Positions 1 through 10,492 of a stretch of 64,000 nucleotides of DNA are shown in pieces (the stretch's first letter is position 1; each line of letters opens with the position of its first letter). The translations under genes were made by a program, and so were the position numbers. Under the pieces are notes generated by a model. It saw nothing but the letters and a program-made list of their open reading frames with translations. It ran no database searches and was not told the origin of the DNA. This DNA is from Sambucus nigra (Eukaryota; Streptophyta; Magnoliopsida; Dipsacales; Adoxaceae). Location: positions 540,393,137 to 540,457,136 of the forward strand of contig OX422217.1 in NCBI GenBank assembly GCA_949130495.1, in the 5' to 3' direction.

Positions 1-2088
1 AAACTTCGCGTGCGATTCGATTTTAGTGGGGACGTTAGTTTTAACAGTCTTGTTACAAACGTATTTCTCGTTGTTAGCAAGGAATTTTGATGGTTTCCCG
101 TTAGTGAACCAGGTGGGCCCTAAGAATATATTTTGTTGTTATAATTTACTACTGCATTGAGTCAGCTTTAGTAGAGTTTATTATGGTAATGTGTAGTGAG
201 TTATTACCATATGGTTAAACAATAGTAAAAATGTAGTGTTATGACTGTCGTACCGGATACTCCGGTAGGAGTGATCTTAGTTTTGTGCGGCGCCACCTGA
301 AATAGGGTTGGGCCCAGATATGAGTATATATGAAGCGTTCATGGTATTATAGACCTCAACGTGTATAGTGTCTAATTATATGTGATTACCGAGCATAGGA
401 ATTTATTTGTCTGTTAAGACTTAGAATACATTGTGTTCTTATCAAGAGGCGAAATATAGCTCGTTATATATTTGTAGCGCCAAGTACTTGGGATAGTGAG
501 GGTGCCATGCTTCATGTTACATTTTTAGGGACATGAGAATGGACGAGTAAACGTTTATATCACAATGCGTAGATTGTGGGAAAGTACATAGTATGTACTG
601 AAGGCCTTACGAACCTCGACAACCAACTAGGTTAGATAGTAATGTATTGGGGGGTTCCTTGTTTGGATTTCGCTTTGCGAGACATCCCACGTATGAAACT
701 AGCAAATGTCGGGAGTTGGAGAGAAGTTTGGTCGATAGTACATAAGTTTTGTGTGTGGGTTATTATACCTATAAAGGAATATAATTGAGAGTTGATAATT
801 CTTTTATGACTTAAGGCCAATAGAGTCGCCTAGTCTCAGTATCATTCTGAATAGATCAATGATACCATTAAAGGATTGATTAAGTTTTGACTAGTTGGGT
901 GGTTGAGTGTACCCCTACCACATCAGCATACCGAGTGTGCAAGAATTGAGGTAAGAAAATTTTATGTCATTTGTATAATTGTGCGCGAGGCATGGGGTGT
1001 ATGGGCGCCCTGGGTGATTGAATAAAATGGTGGATTATGATTATCTTGTGAATTCGATAACATGTAGTCGGGTAAGCCGAAGATTACTCGGTAAGATTTG
1101 TTAGAGACTTACGTTTCAAAATGAACTGAGATTTTTGGAGCGGGAAAAGAGACTTGTGTCACACGATACGACAAAGTCACACGTATCACAATTAGAAGTA
1201 CATTCAAGAGAGTATAAAATGTATCAGGATACAAATAACAGTGGTAATGGGTTTAATGTAGAGTAACCTTCAAAGTTAGTGTTGCAGTGGGTCAACTGAC
1301 TATTAGAAAAAGGGAGGACAATTCGAAACCATTAGGGGCTCCTTCCACTAGAGAATGGAAGAGTATCCCCAAGGATCTTCAAATGTAGCTGAGATAGTAA
1401 GATTATAGGTACTAAGATGCGATTGAGTACGGCCTAATACCCACAGAGGGATGGACAGGACAAGCGGTCTAATCGGATGCGGGAGAGAAAATTTTGTGTG
1501 GACCCTGAGATATTAGGGGAAGACGGGAGCAGTACCTTCCACTAATGGAGTTTGTGTCCAAATAACTCGTATAAGTTCACGTTCGGGCAGAGTGCCAGTA
1601 GAAGTATGGCATAGTAAACTTTTTTAATGTCCTACTTGAGAGTTAAAGGTGGGGGACCAGTTATGATTTCAAATGTCGAAAAAGGATCGATATTATCGTA
1701 TATATTGTGTGTGAAATATATGTATTGCACAACCAATTTACTTGTATGAACGACACGAGACGAAGTCATATGTATCTGAAAGGAGGATAAATCTACTAAG
1801 GTGCAAATAGTAGAAGATTAGATAATGAATATCTAAAATATAGTAAGTAGTGAAACTTAAACTGTAAGCCTTGGGCAAGAGGCTATATGATAGGGTAACC
1901 TAGAGTTTAAAGCAAACACATGTGAAGTGTTCATTATTAAGGGTATTCGATAGCATACTATATGGGTGGTACGGCGTAGCTTACCTATGAGCGCCGGGAT
2001 ATGATGCACAATATTTTTACAACGTTGTTTGTACCTAGTATACTTTTTTTGAATTTCGGGACGAAATTTCGTTGTAAACGGGGAAGTA
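1..2088 (+). pseudogene. Decayed chromovirus (Tekay-like Gypsy) pol 3' region
   Basis: No long frame survives, but three-frame reading on + shows integrase remnants. About 1,430-1,620 carries the footprint of the conserved DGQSER...NNSY integrase segment, readable as DGQDKRSN and later PNNSYKFTFG, broken by stops. About 1,965-2,030 carries the footprint of the chromovirus integrase C-terminus (VAYRLALP...VFHVSMLRKY), readable as GVAY and YDAQYF. The GGGACGAAATTTC block and purine tract just before the LTR are typical of Tekay elements. Family knowledge places this as the end of a gag-pol polyprotein; the rest lies left of the window. The sequence is heavily mutated and surely non-functional. 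The lineage name rests on LTR style and position, not on a computed alignment. Confidence 0.65.
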
Positions 2089-3256
2089 TCTAACACCCTG
2101 TATTTTTGACGATTTAAATAATTATGGGAATAATTATTATTATGGGAATAAGTATGCGATTAATTATTGTTGTTGGATTAATTAAATTAAAATGTGATAA
2201 TTTAATTTGTTATTAATTCGGATTAAAATAATTATTAACTAGCGTGCCAAGGGTTAATAATCATTGTTGAGAATTATTGAATTTTACTGTGTGATGTGTA
2301 ATATGGAATTATAACATTTGATAAATTGTCGAAAGTGAGAAATACGGCAGTTTGGTAATTTAAGTCTGACACGCGTGTGAGTCGTGTCGGGACTAATTGA
2401 ATAGAATAAAAAGAGAAATTATTTTTATTAACTCGTATGGTCATTTCGAGTGCGTCGTTGAGTCCGGAAGGGTCAAGATAGTCAAAATAGTATACCCGGG
2501 TGTTTAGTTTGGGCCCCGGGGCAATTTTAGGCCTAACCGGTGTCCCGAGAGGGCATTATGGTAAATTGTACTTCTGGGTGGAATTAATGGACGAAAATTA
2601 AGAATTATTTGTATCAGCCTAAAGAAGTCCATTAGGGTTGAGAGTTGGAAAAGAAAAGAACGGCCATAGAAAGTGTGGGGGAGAACCAAAACCCAAGAAG
2701 GAAGGCCAAATCATCCTCACCTTGTATAATCGTGACCACCAACACGTAGATCGAGAAGAGAGGAACGCGTATATACCAACATCACCAATGGATCAGATCG
2801 TCATATTCGAGGCAAGTGTTTATTACTTGCTTTTTTTAGCAATAATCATACTCATGTTAGTGTAGGTGAATTAAATCCTTGATTTACATGTTAATTGGGT
2901 GAAAATTGGAGGTTAAATTATGATTAGAGGTTGGGGTAATTAGTTGTTAATATTTTGTCATGAATGTAGAGCATGAACTACGAAATTGAATTATATATTG
3001 ATGAACGAATATGGGTTGATTAGGTTCTTTAATTGAAAATTTGGAAACTGGGGTTAATATGAATTGATTTGGGGATTTTATATAATTATGATGATTTATA
3101 ACGAATTAATGATCCTAGGAGGTTAGGAATGATTTATAACCTGTTAGGGTTGATGGGTATTGATGATGAGGCATTAGGTGTTGAATCTTAGAGGTTTCTA
3201 GGTTCATAAATGGTGGGAAAATACAGAATTCTGGGAAAGAAGACGAACAGTGACAT

Positions 3257-3354
3257 CTCGCGCGAAGTCGTTCGAGCGAGATAGCATCTCGCGCGAAGTC
3301 GCTCGAACGACACGTGAAAGTCGTTCAAACGACAACCCTTCTGGTTCGAGCGAC
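3257..3354. repeat. Cluster of TCGTTCGAGCGA-like palindromes in chromovirus LTR
   Basis: About five copies of a GTCGTTCGA(G/A)CGA-type imperfect palindrome lie within 100 bp, separated by short spacers. The AT-rich LTR around them has few CpGs, so the block stands out. Comparable clusters with other core sequences occur in three other LTR families here. Confidence 0.75.
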
Positions 3355-3660
3355 AGAGTGAATTTTTGGGTATTTTCTCAAAGTCCAGTTTTGAGTTTGC
3401 CAGTTTATTGGAGTGAGAGAAATTGCTAAATAGTAAATTCAAATAGGACAGAATTTCAGGAAAAGTATGGGGGAATTAATACTTTAATTATTTCGGTATA
3501 GAGAGAATGTACCTTGGAGATTACGAGAGAGATAGAAATCTAAATATTTATACTATACGTATTGATGAGGTTAAAATACATATGAGGAGTATGTATGTAG
3601 GTTGGAGAAATACCTATAAATTATAATAGGATGTGTGTATGCCTATTATGTGATATTATT

Positions 3661-3983
3661 GTTAAGAACACTAATGGGTGATAACCCGGGGGTGCAGAAA
3701 CTCTATTGTTAAGTGTACTAATGGGTGATAATCCGGGGGTACAAGGATGACTATTATTAGGCGCACTAATGGGTGATATCCCGAGGGTGCTGGATTATTA
3801 TTGATTGGCGCACTAATGGGTGTTAACCCCGGGATGCAAGATTCTATTGTTAGGCGCACTAATGGGTGATAACCCGGGGGTGATGAATTGTTAATGATAG
3901 GTGCATTAATGGGTGCTAACCCGGGGATGCAGGATGTTCTGGATAGGTGCACTAATGGGTCTTAGCCCGGGGGTGCAGGATTA
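3661..3983. repeat. Minisatellite, about 7 units of 42-50 bp
   Basis: Units share the core CACTAATGGGTGATAACCCG followed by GGGGTGC, separated by variable A/T-rich spacers. A further diverged unit lies near 4,088-4,120. The core contains the inverted pair GGGT...ACCC. It is internal to the chromovirus LTR. Confidence 0.85.

Positions 3984-3984
<1 letters not shown>

Positions 3985-4022
<38 letters not shown>
3985..4022. repeat. (TA)n microsatellite
   Basis: About 19 uninterrupted TA dinucleotides directly follow the minisatellite. Confidence 0.95.
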
Positions 4023-4026
<4 letters not shown>

Positions 4027-5157
4027 CTTGTGAATATTGCTACTGTGTGAAATTAGTAGACTTGGTAATAATAATAATCATTACATTGCACCAAGTGGTC
4101 TTAACCTCAGGGTGCAGGATTAGTGTATATATATAGGGATGATGAGACTATATATATGTATGAGTGTACTTGGGTAACTTTCCACTTTGTGAAACTAGTA
4201 GATAAAATGAAATGAGAAATAAAATAATCTTAGTGAATAAAAGATTAACCATTCAAACGGTGAATAATGAAACTTGGTATGTGAGATGAACTATCTGATT
4301 AGCATATTGTATGGACGATGCGGGAATACTACTAGTGAGCATAGTTAGTATTAGTATGGTTTCTGACTAGTTTGACTGGGAGGTATAACTAGGGGTAGAT
4401 TAGATGTACGTTAGGCGTGCACAATAGACGAGAGGTGAGAAACTCATGTGAGAGTTCGATAACTAACATGTGTATAAGACTTGTTTTAGGAAACCAGTTG
4501 TAAATACTTGCTAAATCATTTTTACACATCGAGCTCTGACCCGTTTCTTGTATCTCTTCTCTCTTTTGCAATATATATGTATTATATCAGGTGCTCAGCC
4601 ACAGGGGTACCAGATTTAGAGATTTGGGTTGTTTGACGTGCTGCAGCTATTGTGGAAGCTGTAGGTCCTTGCAGTAGACGCATCTATCCTTTCCATTCAG
4701 TTTCATCTAAAATATTATTTAGAGCATATGTCGCCCACTTCTTGTTCTTCATCAGAGATATTGTATTCAGTTTATTTTATGGTTTGGAGTTTTGAACTGG
4801 GAGGTTTTACCCAATCTTATTTATTTCAGTAGTTGATTCATGTTCAACATTTATTATATTCCTATGTGTGGTGAATAATTTATATTTTAAGATGGAAAGA
4901 AATGGAGTTACTTGGTTTTACTAAAATTAAAAATGTTTCGACACCTAGCTTAATTTTATATTAGGTGATTAATATGTTAAAAAGTTTTTTGACAATGATG
5001 CTAAGAATGAACCAACTGAATATCCTATTTTGAATTGGTAGAGGACTGATCACCCTATATTTAATTGGGCGGGGTGTCACACCATTTGTCTTCATACGTG
5101 TCCATTTTTTGGAGAGTATTTTAAACACCCGTTCTTCCCACCCGTTGGAGAATGATT

Positions 5158-5160
<3 letters not shown>

Positions 5161-5192
<32 letters not shown>
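5161..5192. repeat. (TA)n microsatellite
   Basis: About 16 TA dinucleotides lie just outside the chromovirus LTR. Confidence 0.95.
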
Positions 5193-5195
<3 letters not shown>

Positions 5196-5637
5196 CACCC
5201 TTATATGACAACTGTATGACACCTTTGTTACTTGAGAATCAAGAGAAAGAAGATTGGGTGAATGAGATATCAAGGAAGAGATGTGCTTATGAGAATCAAG
5301 AGAAATACTATTAGGCTATTAAAGGAGCTCAAAGTGGAACACCCAATCTATTTATCTTCACATAAGTATGCTCAAGGAAAAAATTCAAACCTTCAGATGT
5401 GAATTTTCCAGGATCACACAAAGAACCATTAACAATAACATTAGAATCCTATCCATTTTATTAAGGCAATGTTGACTCCATATAAAAGAATACCAAACTA
5501 AATATTGAACAAAGAGTGAGTCTCTTACAAAAGTTAAATAAAAAAGATGAAGTGATTCATTAAATTTACTACATTTAATGATGATTAATTGCACAAGTTT
5601 TCCTAAATGATACATGAAGTTGCATGAGTTATTCACC

Positions 5638-6400
5638 TTGAGAAGTGGAGATAGCTCCAAGGCCGTCTCTTTTAAAACCCCAACTACCGCAACACCAATG
5701 AGTAGTGGTAGAGGGATAATGAACAACTTCTTTTCGTTAACACAATAAGGCATCTCGCCAAGGGATGAAACTGTCAGTACCAGTACAAATGAGCATTTGA
5801 TGACTACCAAGATAATGTCAATGACGATTTGCGTGAAGTTTCCCAAAGCTATGTTCTAAGGGAAATTCTTCACCGATTGAGGACAACTATCACTAAGCTT
5901 TTTTGCATTTTCCATTATATGGTCCAAATTTATTTTCTCAGGTTCACCTGATTGCCCTGTAGTCATATTCACAGAACACCAGATTTTGGGCCCGGTATTC
6001 CTATGTAGTCCATTTGGTTTGAAACTGGTAATGCAACTTTGCGTATTACCCCACCATGACCATCCCTACTACAACAAATGTAATTTTTTTATAAATATAT
6101 ATCATTAAAAAAAATTGAAGTACTCCCTTCATCTAAAATTATAAAACATATATACTTTTTTAGGATGCTCAAATCAAGTCACATTTGTAGATCAATTTAC
6201 TAAATTTTATTTTTCATGATAATTAAATAAATTTGATCTTGACCATTATTACCTTATAATTAGTCTTTTCTTATAAGTTGAACGATTTGCTAACTTTTTC
6301 TCAGAACTGAGTACCTGCATACAAGATCTGGACCCCAGGGACCTAAACCTCTGCGTAAGCTGCTCAGATTTATGATCTGATTCTGATGAAAACCTAGTAG
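5638..6400 (-). pseudogene. Fragment of an unnamed plant membrane-protein gene
   Basis: At least three exon-like blocks read on the - strand. About 6,396-6,317 ends in ATGCAG before a GTACTC donor. About 6,058-5,940 follows a TTGTTGTAG acceptor-like sequence. About 5,930-5,638 ends at LSPLLK before a GTGAAT donor. The last block has two clear hydrophobic stretches, around IVIDIILVVIKCSFVLVL and FIIPLPLLIGVAVVGVL, consistent with two membrane helices. Damage includes an in-frame TAG in the third block, just upstream of GNFTQIV, and a probable frameshift between the second and third blocks. The protein style (charged linker, then paired helices ending ETALELSPLLK) looks conserved, but I cannot name the family. 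No start codon or C-terminal exon was found. Confidence 0.45.
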
Positions 6401-7740
6401 GTCCTACTAAAATCAAGTGTTTACGTGCTCAGGATGCTACAACAAAAATACAATTGACATCAATAATGGTAAGCAAGTGTTTTGCAGAATTCTCCAAAAG
6501 AATGTCCTGGTAAAAGAATGTCCTGGTAAAATAAAGTTGCTTAGGTTTTTGTCCTTATGCTATTCTTCAAAGGAGTCAATAAACCATGCCTCAGTTTCTG
6601 CATTGCAAATTATAGCACAATTATTTATGTACCGTCACCATTTTTTTTACGACATAGTAAGGATTGGCACCTAAGTTTAGCTAAATCAACCCTTCATTGC
6701 ATAAGTGGATAACTGACTCACAAATAAACACCATTCATAGATGAAGCATGTTGAAATTGAAGAAAGATATAGCAACTTAATAGGCATATATGCAAGAGTG
6801 GATTAGATAGAATGAGCATTGAAGAAAGAACTATAGGAAACGAAAAATCCAAACAAACATTAAGACCAATTTGCTAATATATATTCAATGCATACTTTTT
6901 ATTCTTGTACCAAAGATTAACAAATTTATAATCACACATATATATACACACATCTCTCTCTTCTTCTTCTTATCTCTCTCTTTTTATACAAGGCAATCTC
7001 TAGCAGAGACTCAAATCCAACAATGCACCCATGCATATTTGATGGTTGTTTAAATATGTAGAGAACAGTGCATACATATTATTCATAATGAAGATCATGA
7101 TTGTTAAAACTTACAAATAATTTCTAAACATTGCACTATAATTCTGACAAAAATGAGAGAAGATACGATAAGTTCTCGTACATAGTAACGTTAGAAACCA
7201 ATGTAGCGACAAAGTACTATTATTATTTTGACAAGACAGCGTAGTGTGAAGTATAAAGTGAAGAAAACTAACCCTCAGTAATTTTGCAAGTAAAGGTCGT
7301 CCTACTTAATCCACCCCAGCTGCACCAAAAAGTAAGATAAGAAATCAATATCATTTTATTTTTTCCTTTTCCTTTTCCTTTTTCAGTTTGAAAGGCAAGA
7401 TAAGAAAATCAATACACTGGGTTGATCAATAACGATGACTTTGAAGTGAAAAAATAGTTTAACGAACTCACCCAAGCTGATCAATTGCTATGACTCTGAA
7501 GTGATGGGCAAGAGCATCAAAATCACGACTCATTAAAAGACAAGCATTCAATTTTTAACAACAAAAGTACCTTTGAAAGTATATGAATTTGAACAGTTTT
7601 GTGGGGTGGGGGATCTTTTTAAACATTTATGCTATGCACAACAAAAGTAACTATGGGACTAATTTTATACATTTATCATATTTTAAACAAAAAAAAAAGC
7701 TAAATGTAGGACCTTATATGCTACATTCAAGTTACCAAAT
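6401..7740. other. Intergenic, AT-rich, no supported gene
   Basis: Small open frames here (6,417-6,674 and 6,871-7,053) are low-complexity or isoleucine/leucine-rich translations of AT-rich DNA and match nothing recognisable. There is a short CT-rich run near 6,953-6,980 and a TTCC-rich run near 7,360-7,385. Confidence 0.6.
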
Positions 7741-8061
7741 TCAAATTGAAGCGACTCTGGCACCTTCCATGACCCATAAAACTAAATATTCAAGTGAAGG
7801 CCCTTCTATCCAAAAAAATGTAGTGCGTCGATTATATATTGCAACACCACCCAGAATTTGTGAACAATTATAATACATCAAGTCAAAAGACGTAGCTATA
7901 AGAATATGTCTGAGTAAACAAAATTGAAAAATGCCTATATTTGACATAAGGACTTCCAATTTATCCAAGTTGTCCAACATGACATCACTTCCAGCAAGAT
8001 TATCAACTTTTGCTGGTTTATTCTTACAAATTAAGTGATGGGAGATGTTGTCCAAACTGAC

Positions 8062-8538
8062 TCCTTCCTTGATGTATTTTTTTATTCCATTACATGCAAC
8101 ATCCCCATTTGGATGAAACACTGGTATTCCATCAGGAAAGCCACTCCAGAAGAAGTTTGGTCTTGGTCGTCCAACAACATCCTTTATTGAATTCATTATA
8201 ACTGCAGTGACTAGACTAGAATATAGAATGCCCAATATAGCATGGTGCAAATCATAAACATCCCTTATATAAATATAATAAATGAGAAATACAATGTAAG
8301 GCAACAATAGTGCAAAGATAAGAACAACCCACATAGGCACGGTGTCTTCTTTATTGAAGGGGAATTTTAGATCTGTCATCATCTCCACTCCAATATACCG
8401 ATGAAAAGGTTCTGTGAGATTTAAAAAAAACATCTATAACCCTACAAGCACCAAAATCAGCCAGTCATGTATATGTTCCCCTGTCAGCTTAGCGTCATGG
8501 GATGTTATAGTGTGAACTCCAACCTCAACCTCTGGTAT
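8062..8538 (-). pseudogene. Lipid phosphate phosphatase (PAP2/LPP) pseudogene, N-terminal half
   Basis: On the - strand the segment reads like the first about 159 residues of plant LPP2/LPP3-type phosphatidate phosphatases: PEVEVGVHTITSHD, HDWLILVL, EPFHRYIG, DVYDLHHAILG, then phosphatase motif 1 (KDVVGRPRP, fitting KX6RP), FFWSGFPDG and KEG at a GTCAGT donor. The family dephosphorylates phosphatidate in membranes using six helices and three catalytic motifs. Here motif 2 (PSGH) and motif 3 (SRX5HX3D) are missing; no exon carrying them was found down to 5.3 kb. The expected start codon is ATA at 8,538-8,536 and a TAG interrupts the first helix at 8,436-8,434. A 230-codon open frame (8,433-7,741) starts after that stop and runs into intron sequence, so it is not a real product. 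Confidence 0.85.
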
Positions 8539-8562
8539 TTTCAAGAATTAACCGTATGAGGA

Positions 8563-9650
8563 ACGGAATGAGAAAAAGATTGAGAGCTCGAGGAGTCCAG
8601 ATAATGTGAAGGCAACAGAGAACAAGTCAAAAGACATTAATTTGTGCAAAAACATTCCGTAACATTTGTACTCGCGTGAGAAGGTAACATAGTTCGTTTG
8701 AGGATTGTAAATGCATATCACACTACCAGTTGATCAGTTTGTATGCGAGAGAATATCACAAAATATATTTAACAAAGTCTAATGCACGATCAAAACTCAA
8801 ATCAGATTGCACACACACACACAGATAGGTGAACATGCATATTACCAGGAAGTTTAGGCACACAGAGCGCTTCACATAACTCATCGCAGAAATTATTACA
8901 GTTTTTCATAAGAGTTTTCGATCAAATTCAAATTCAAATGGTCCAAGGTCAAAAAAGAGTTATACACATAGATCTTTGTGTGTGTGTGTGTGTGTGTGTG
9001 AATGGTTCAAAGTCTACATTTTGAAAATCCCGAACTCAAATTCAAACTAAATGGTCCAAGGTCAAAATGGAGTTATAAAAATAGATGTGTGTGCGCGTTT
9101 GTGTGTATACGAGTGGGCGTGTGAAAATCGTATATCTATGTGTGCGTGTGTATGTTCATGCGCAATATCAAACACTAAAAGATCAGTATAAGCCACACCA
9201 AAACAAAAGAGGTATAATAAGAATAACCTATAATGTATTTTACTTAAGAGGACATCATAACTTTTTGTGGGACTTCAATATGCCAACTTCATTCCAAATA
9301 AATCCAAACCGTAGGATGAAAAATTAAAATTTACTCAAACCAGAGCTAACAAATAAAATTTAATAAAACCATAGATGCAAAATTCCAAAAAAAACTCCGA
9401 ACCATCTTTATGTCGTATCTCAGCCTAAACAAACCCTCATTTCAAAATAAAAAAATAAAAAAATGATAAACAAATAAGATAAAAGCAAAAGATATAATAG
9501 CGCAACAAATTTAGTGCCATTGAGTAACACGTTCCTACAGATATTCTGTAATGACCAAGCAAACAAAGTGAGTACTAATAAATCGAATTGTATAGTTAAA
9601 ATGGTATTATTCAAATTTCGATATGAATACTAAAAGCACCAAATTAAAAA
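8563..9650. other. Intergenic with a short tandem duplication and CA/TG tracts
   Basis: About 8,925-8,990 and 9,027-9,095 are two copies of a roughly 100 bp unit sharing AAATGGTCCAAGGTCAAAA and GAGTTATA...ATAGAT, each followed by a TG-rich tract. A CA tract lies at 8,811-8,823 and a TG tract at about 8,977-9,000. No coding region is supported. Confidence 0.7.
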
Positions 9651-10492
9651 AAATACCTTCGAAAATACTTGGGCCTTTTATCAAGTATATTGATTATTCT
9701 CAAATTGGGTTGCAAAAAGGGGTACTTTTTCACGTCTTTTTCTAGCTCGTACTTTTGGGTAAACAAATAAGGGACTACTTCATTGTCCAGATGCGAGCTG
9801 TTTTACCATATGCGTCTCAAGATTAATTTAGTTTAGAGATATTTTAGTGCGCTTTTCGAGGTAACATTACACAATATTCCCATAACCGATCAAAACAAGG
9901 GTATTGAGATCGCGATGAATTTTTAGACGCTGAATTAGAACTTTGAGTTAACCATTTAACTCGGGTTGATTTATACACTCACAAAAATGAAAGGCTCGAA
10001 TCTCACCGGGTTGGTTAGTCTCCACATTTATTCGCTACGTCGTTTATGTTCGCTCAATTTCCATCTTTGGTCAATTTCGGCTTTGTGTACTATGTTTTTA
10101 CAATTTGAGACTTTAAACCGGATTTTAATGATATTTTTGAAAATTTTGAATTCTAATTTTTATTTATTTTGAAGAAAAATATTTTTGGTTTTTCCAAGAT
10201 TTTCAATTTTTTTTGGAAATTTTGAATTTTTCTAATTTTTTTTTTGTATTTTGAAAATTTGTGAAGTTTTAGAAATACGCACTCGTCACCGCCCCTAACT
10301 TAGACTTTTGCATTATCCTCAAGAAAAAGGACTAAAATCTAAATAAGGCAAAATAAGAAGTGCGATAAATAAAACAAGCAAATATTTAAAATGCATAAAA
10401 ACATTAAATGACACTAACACATGACTCAATAATACAATAAAAATCACCCCATTCGCGTCGGGGGTGCGACAACCTCTTATCTCTCCACAAAC

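Larger units (their letters stand above)
2089..5081 (+). repeat. 3' LTR of Tekay-like chromovirus, about 3.0 kb
   Basis: The left edge reads TCTAACACCCTG and the right edge GGGGTGTCACA, an imperfect inverted repeat typical of the TGTAACACCC...GGGTGTTACA ends of chromovirus LTRs. It directly follows the integrase remnant and a purine tract. The early LTR is rich in AATAATTATTATT, which is also typical. It contains a minisatellite, two TA tracts and a cluster of CpG palindromes, annotated separately. Small open frames inside (for example 2,638-2,865) show no recognisable protein. The partner 5' LTR is outside the window, so the ends are inferred from motif only. Confidence 0.65.

Noticed and set aside
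2638..2865. 75-codon + ORF as a membrane peptide gene
   Set aside because: It lies inside the chromovirus LTR, has no homology I can recognise, and is close to chance length in this sequence.
6062..6078. CTACTACAACAAATG as a CACTA terminal repeat
   Set aside because: On the other strand it reads as a splice acceptor (TTGTTGTAG) before an exon-like block, and no subterminal repeats or partner end are present.
7741..8433. 230-codon ORF as a complete lipid phosphatase
   Set aside because: It starts after an in-frame stop, lacks catalytic motifs 2 and 3, and its last 75 codons are intron read-through past a GTCAGT donor.
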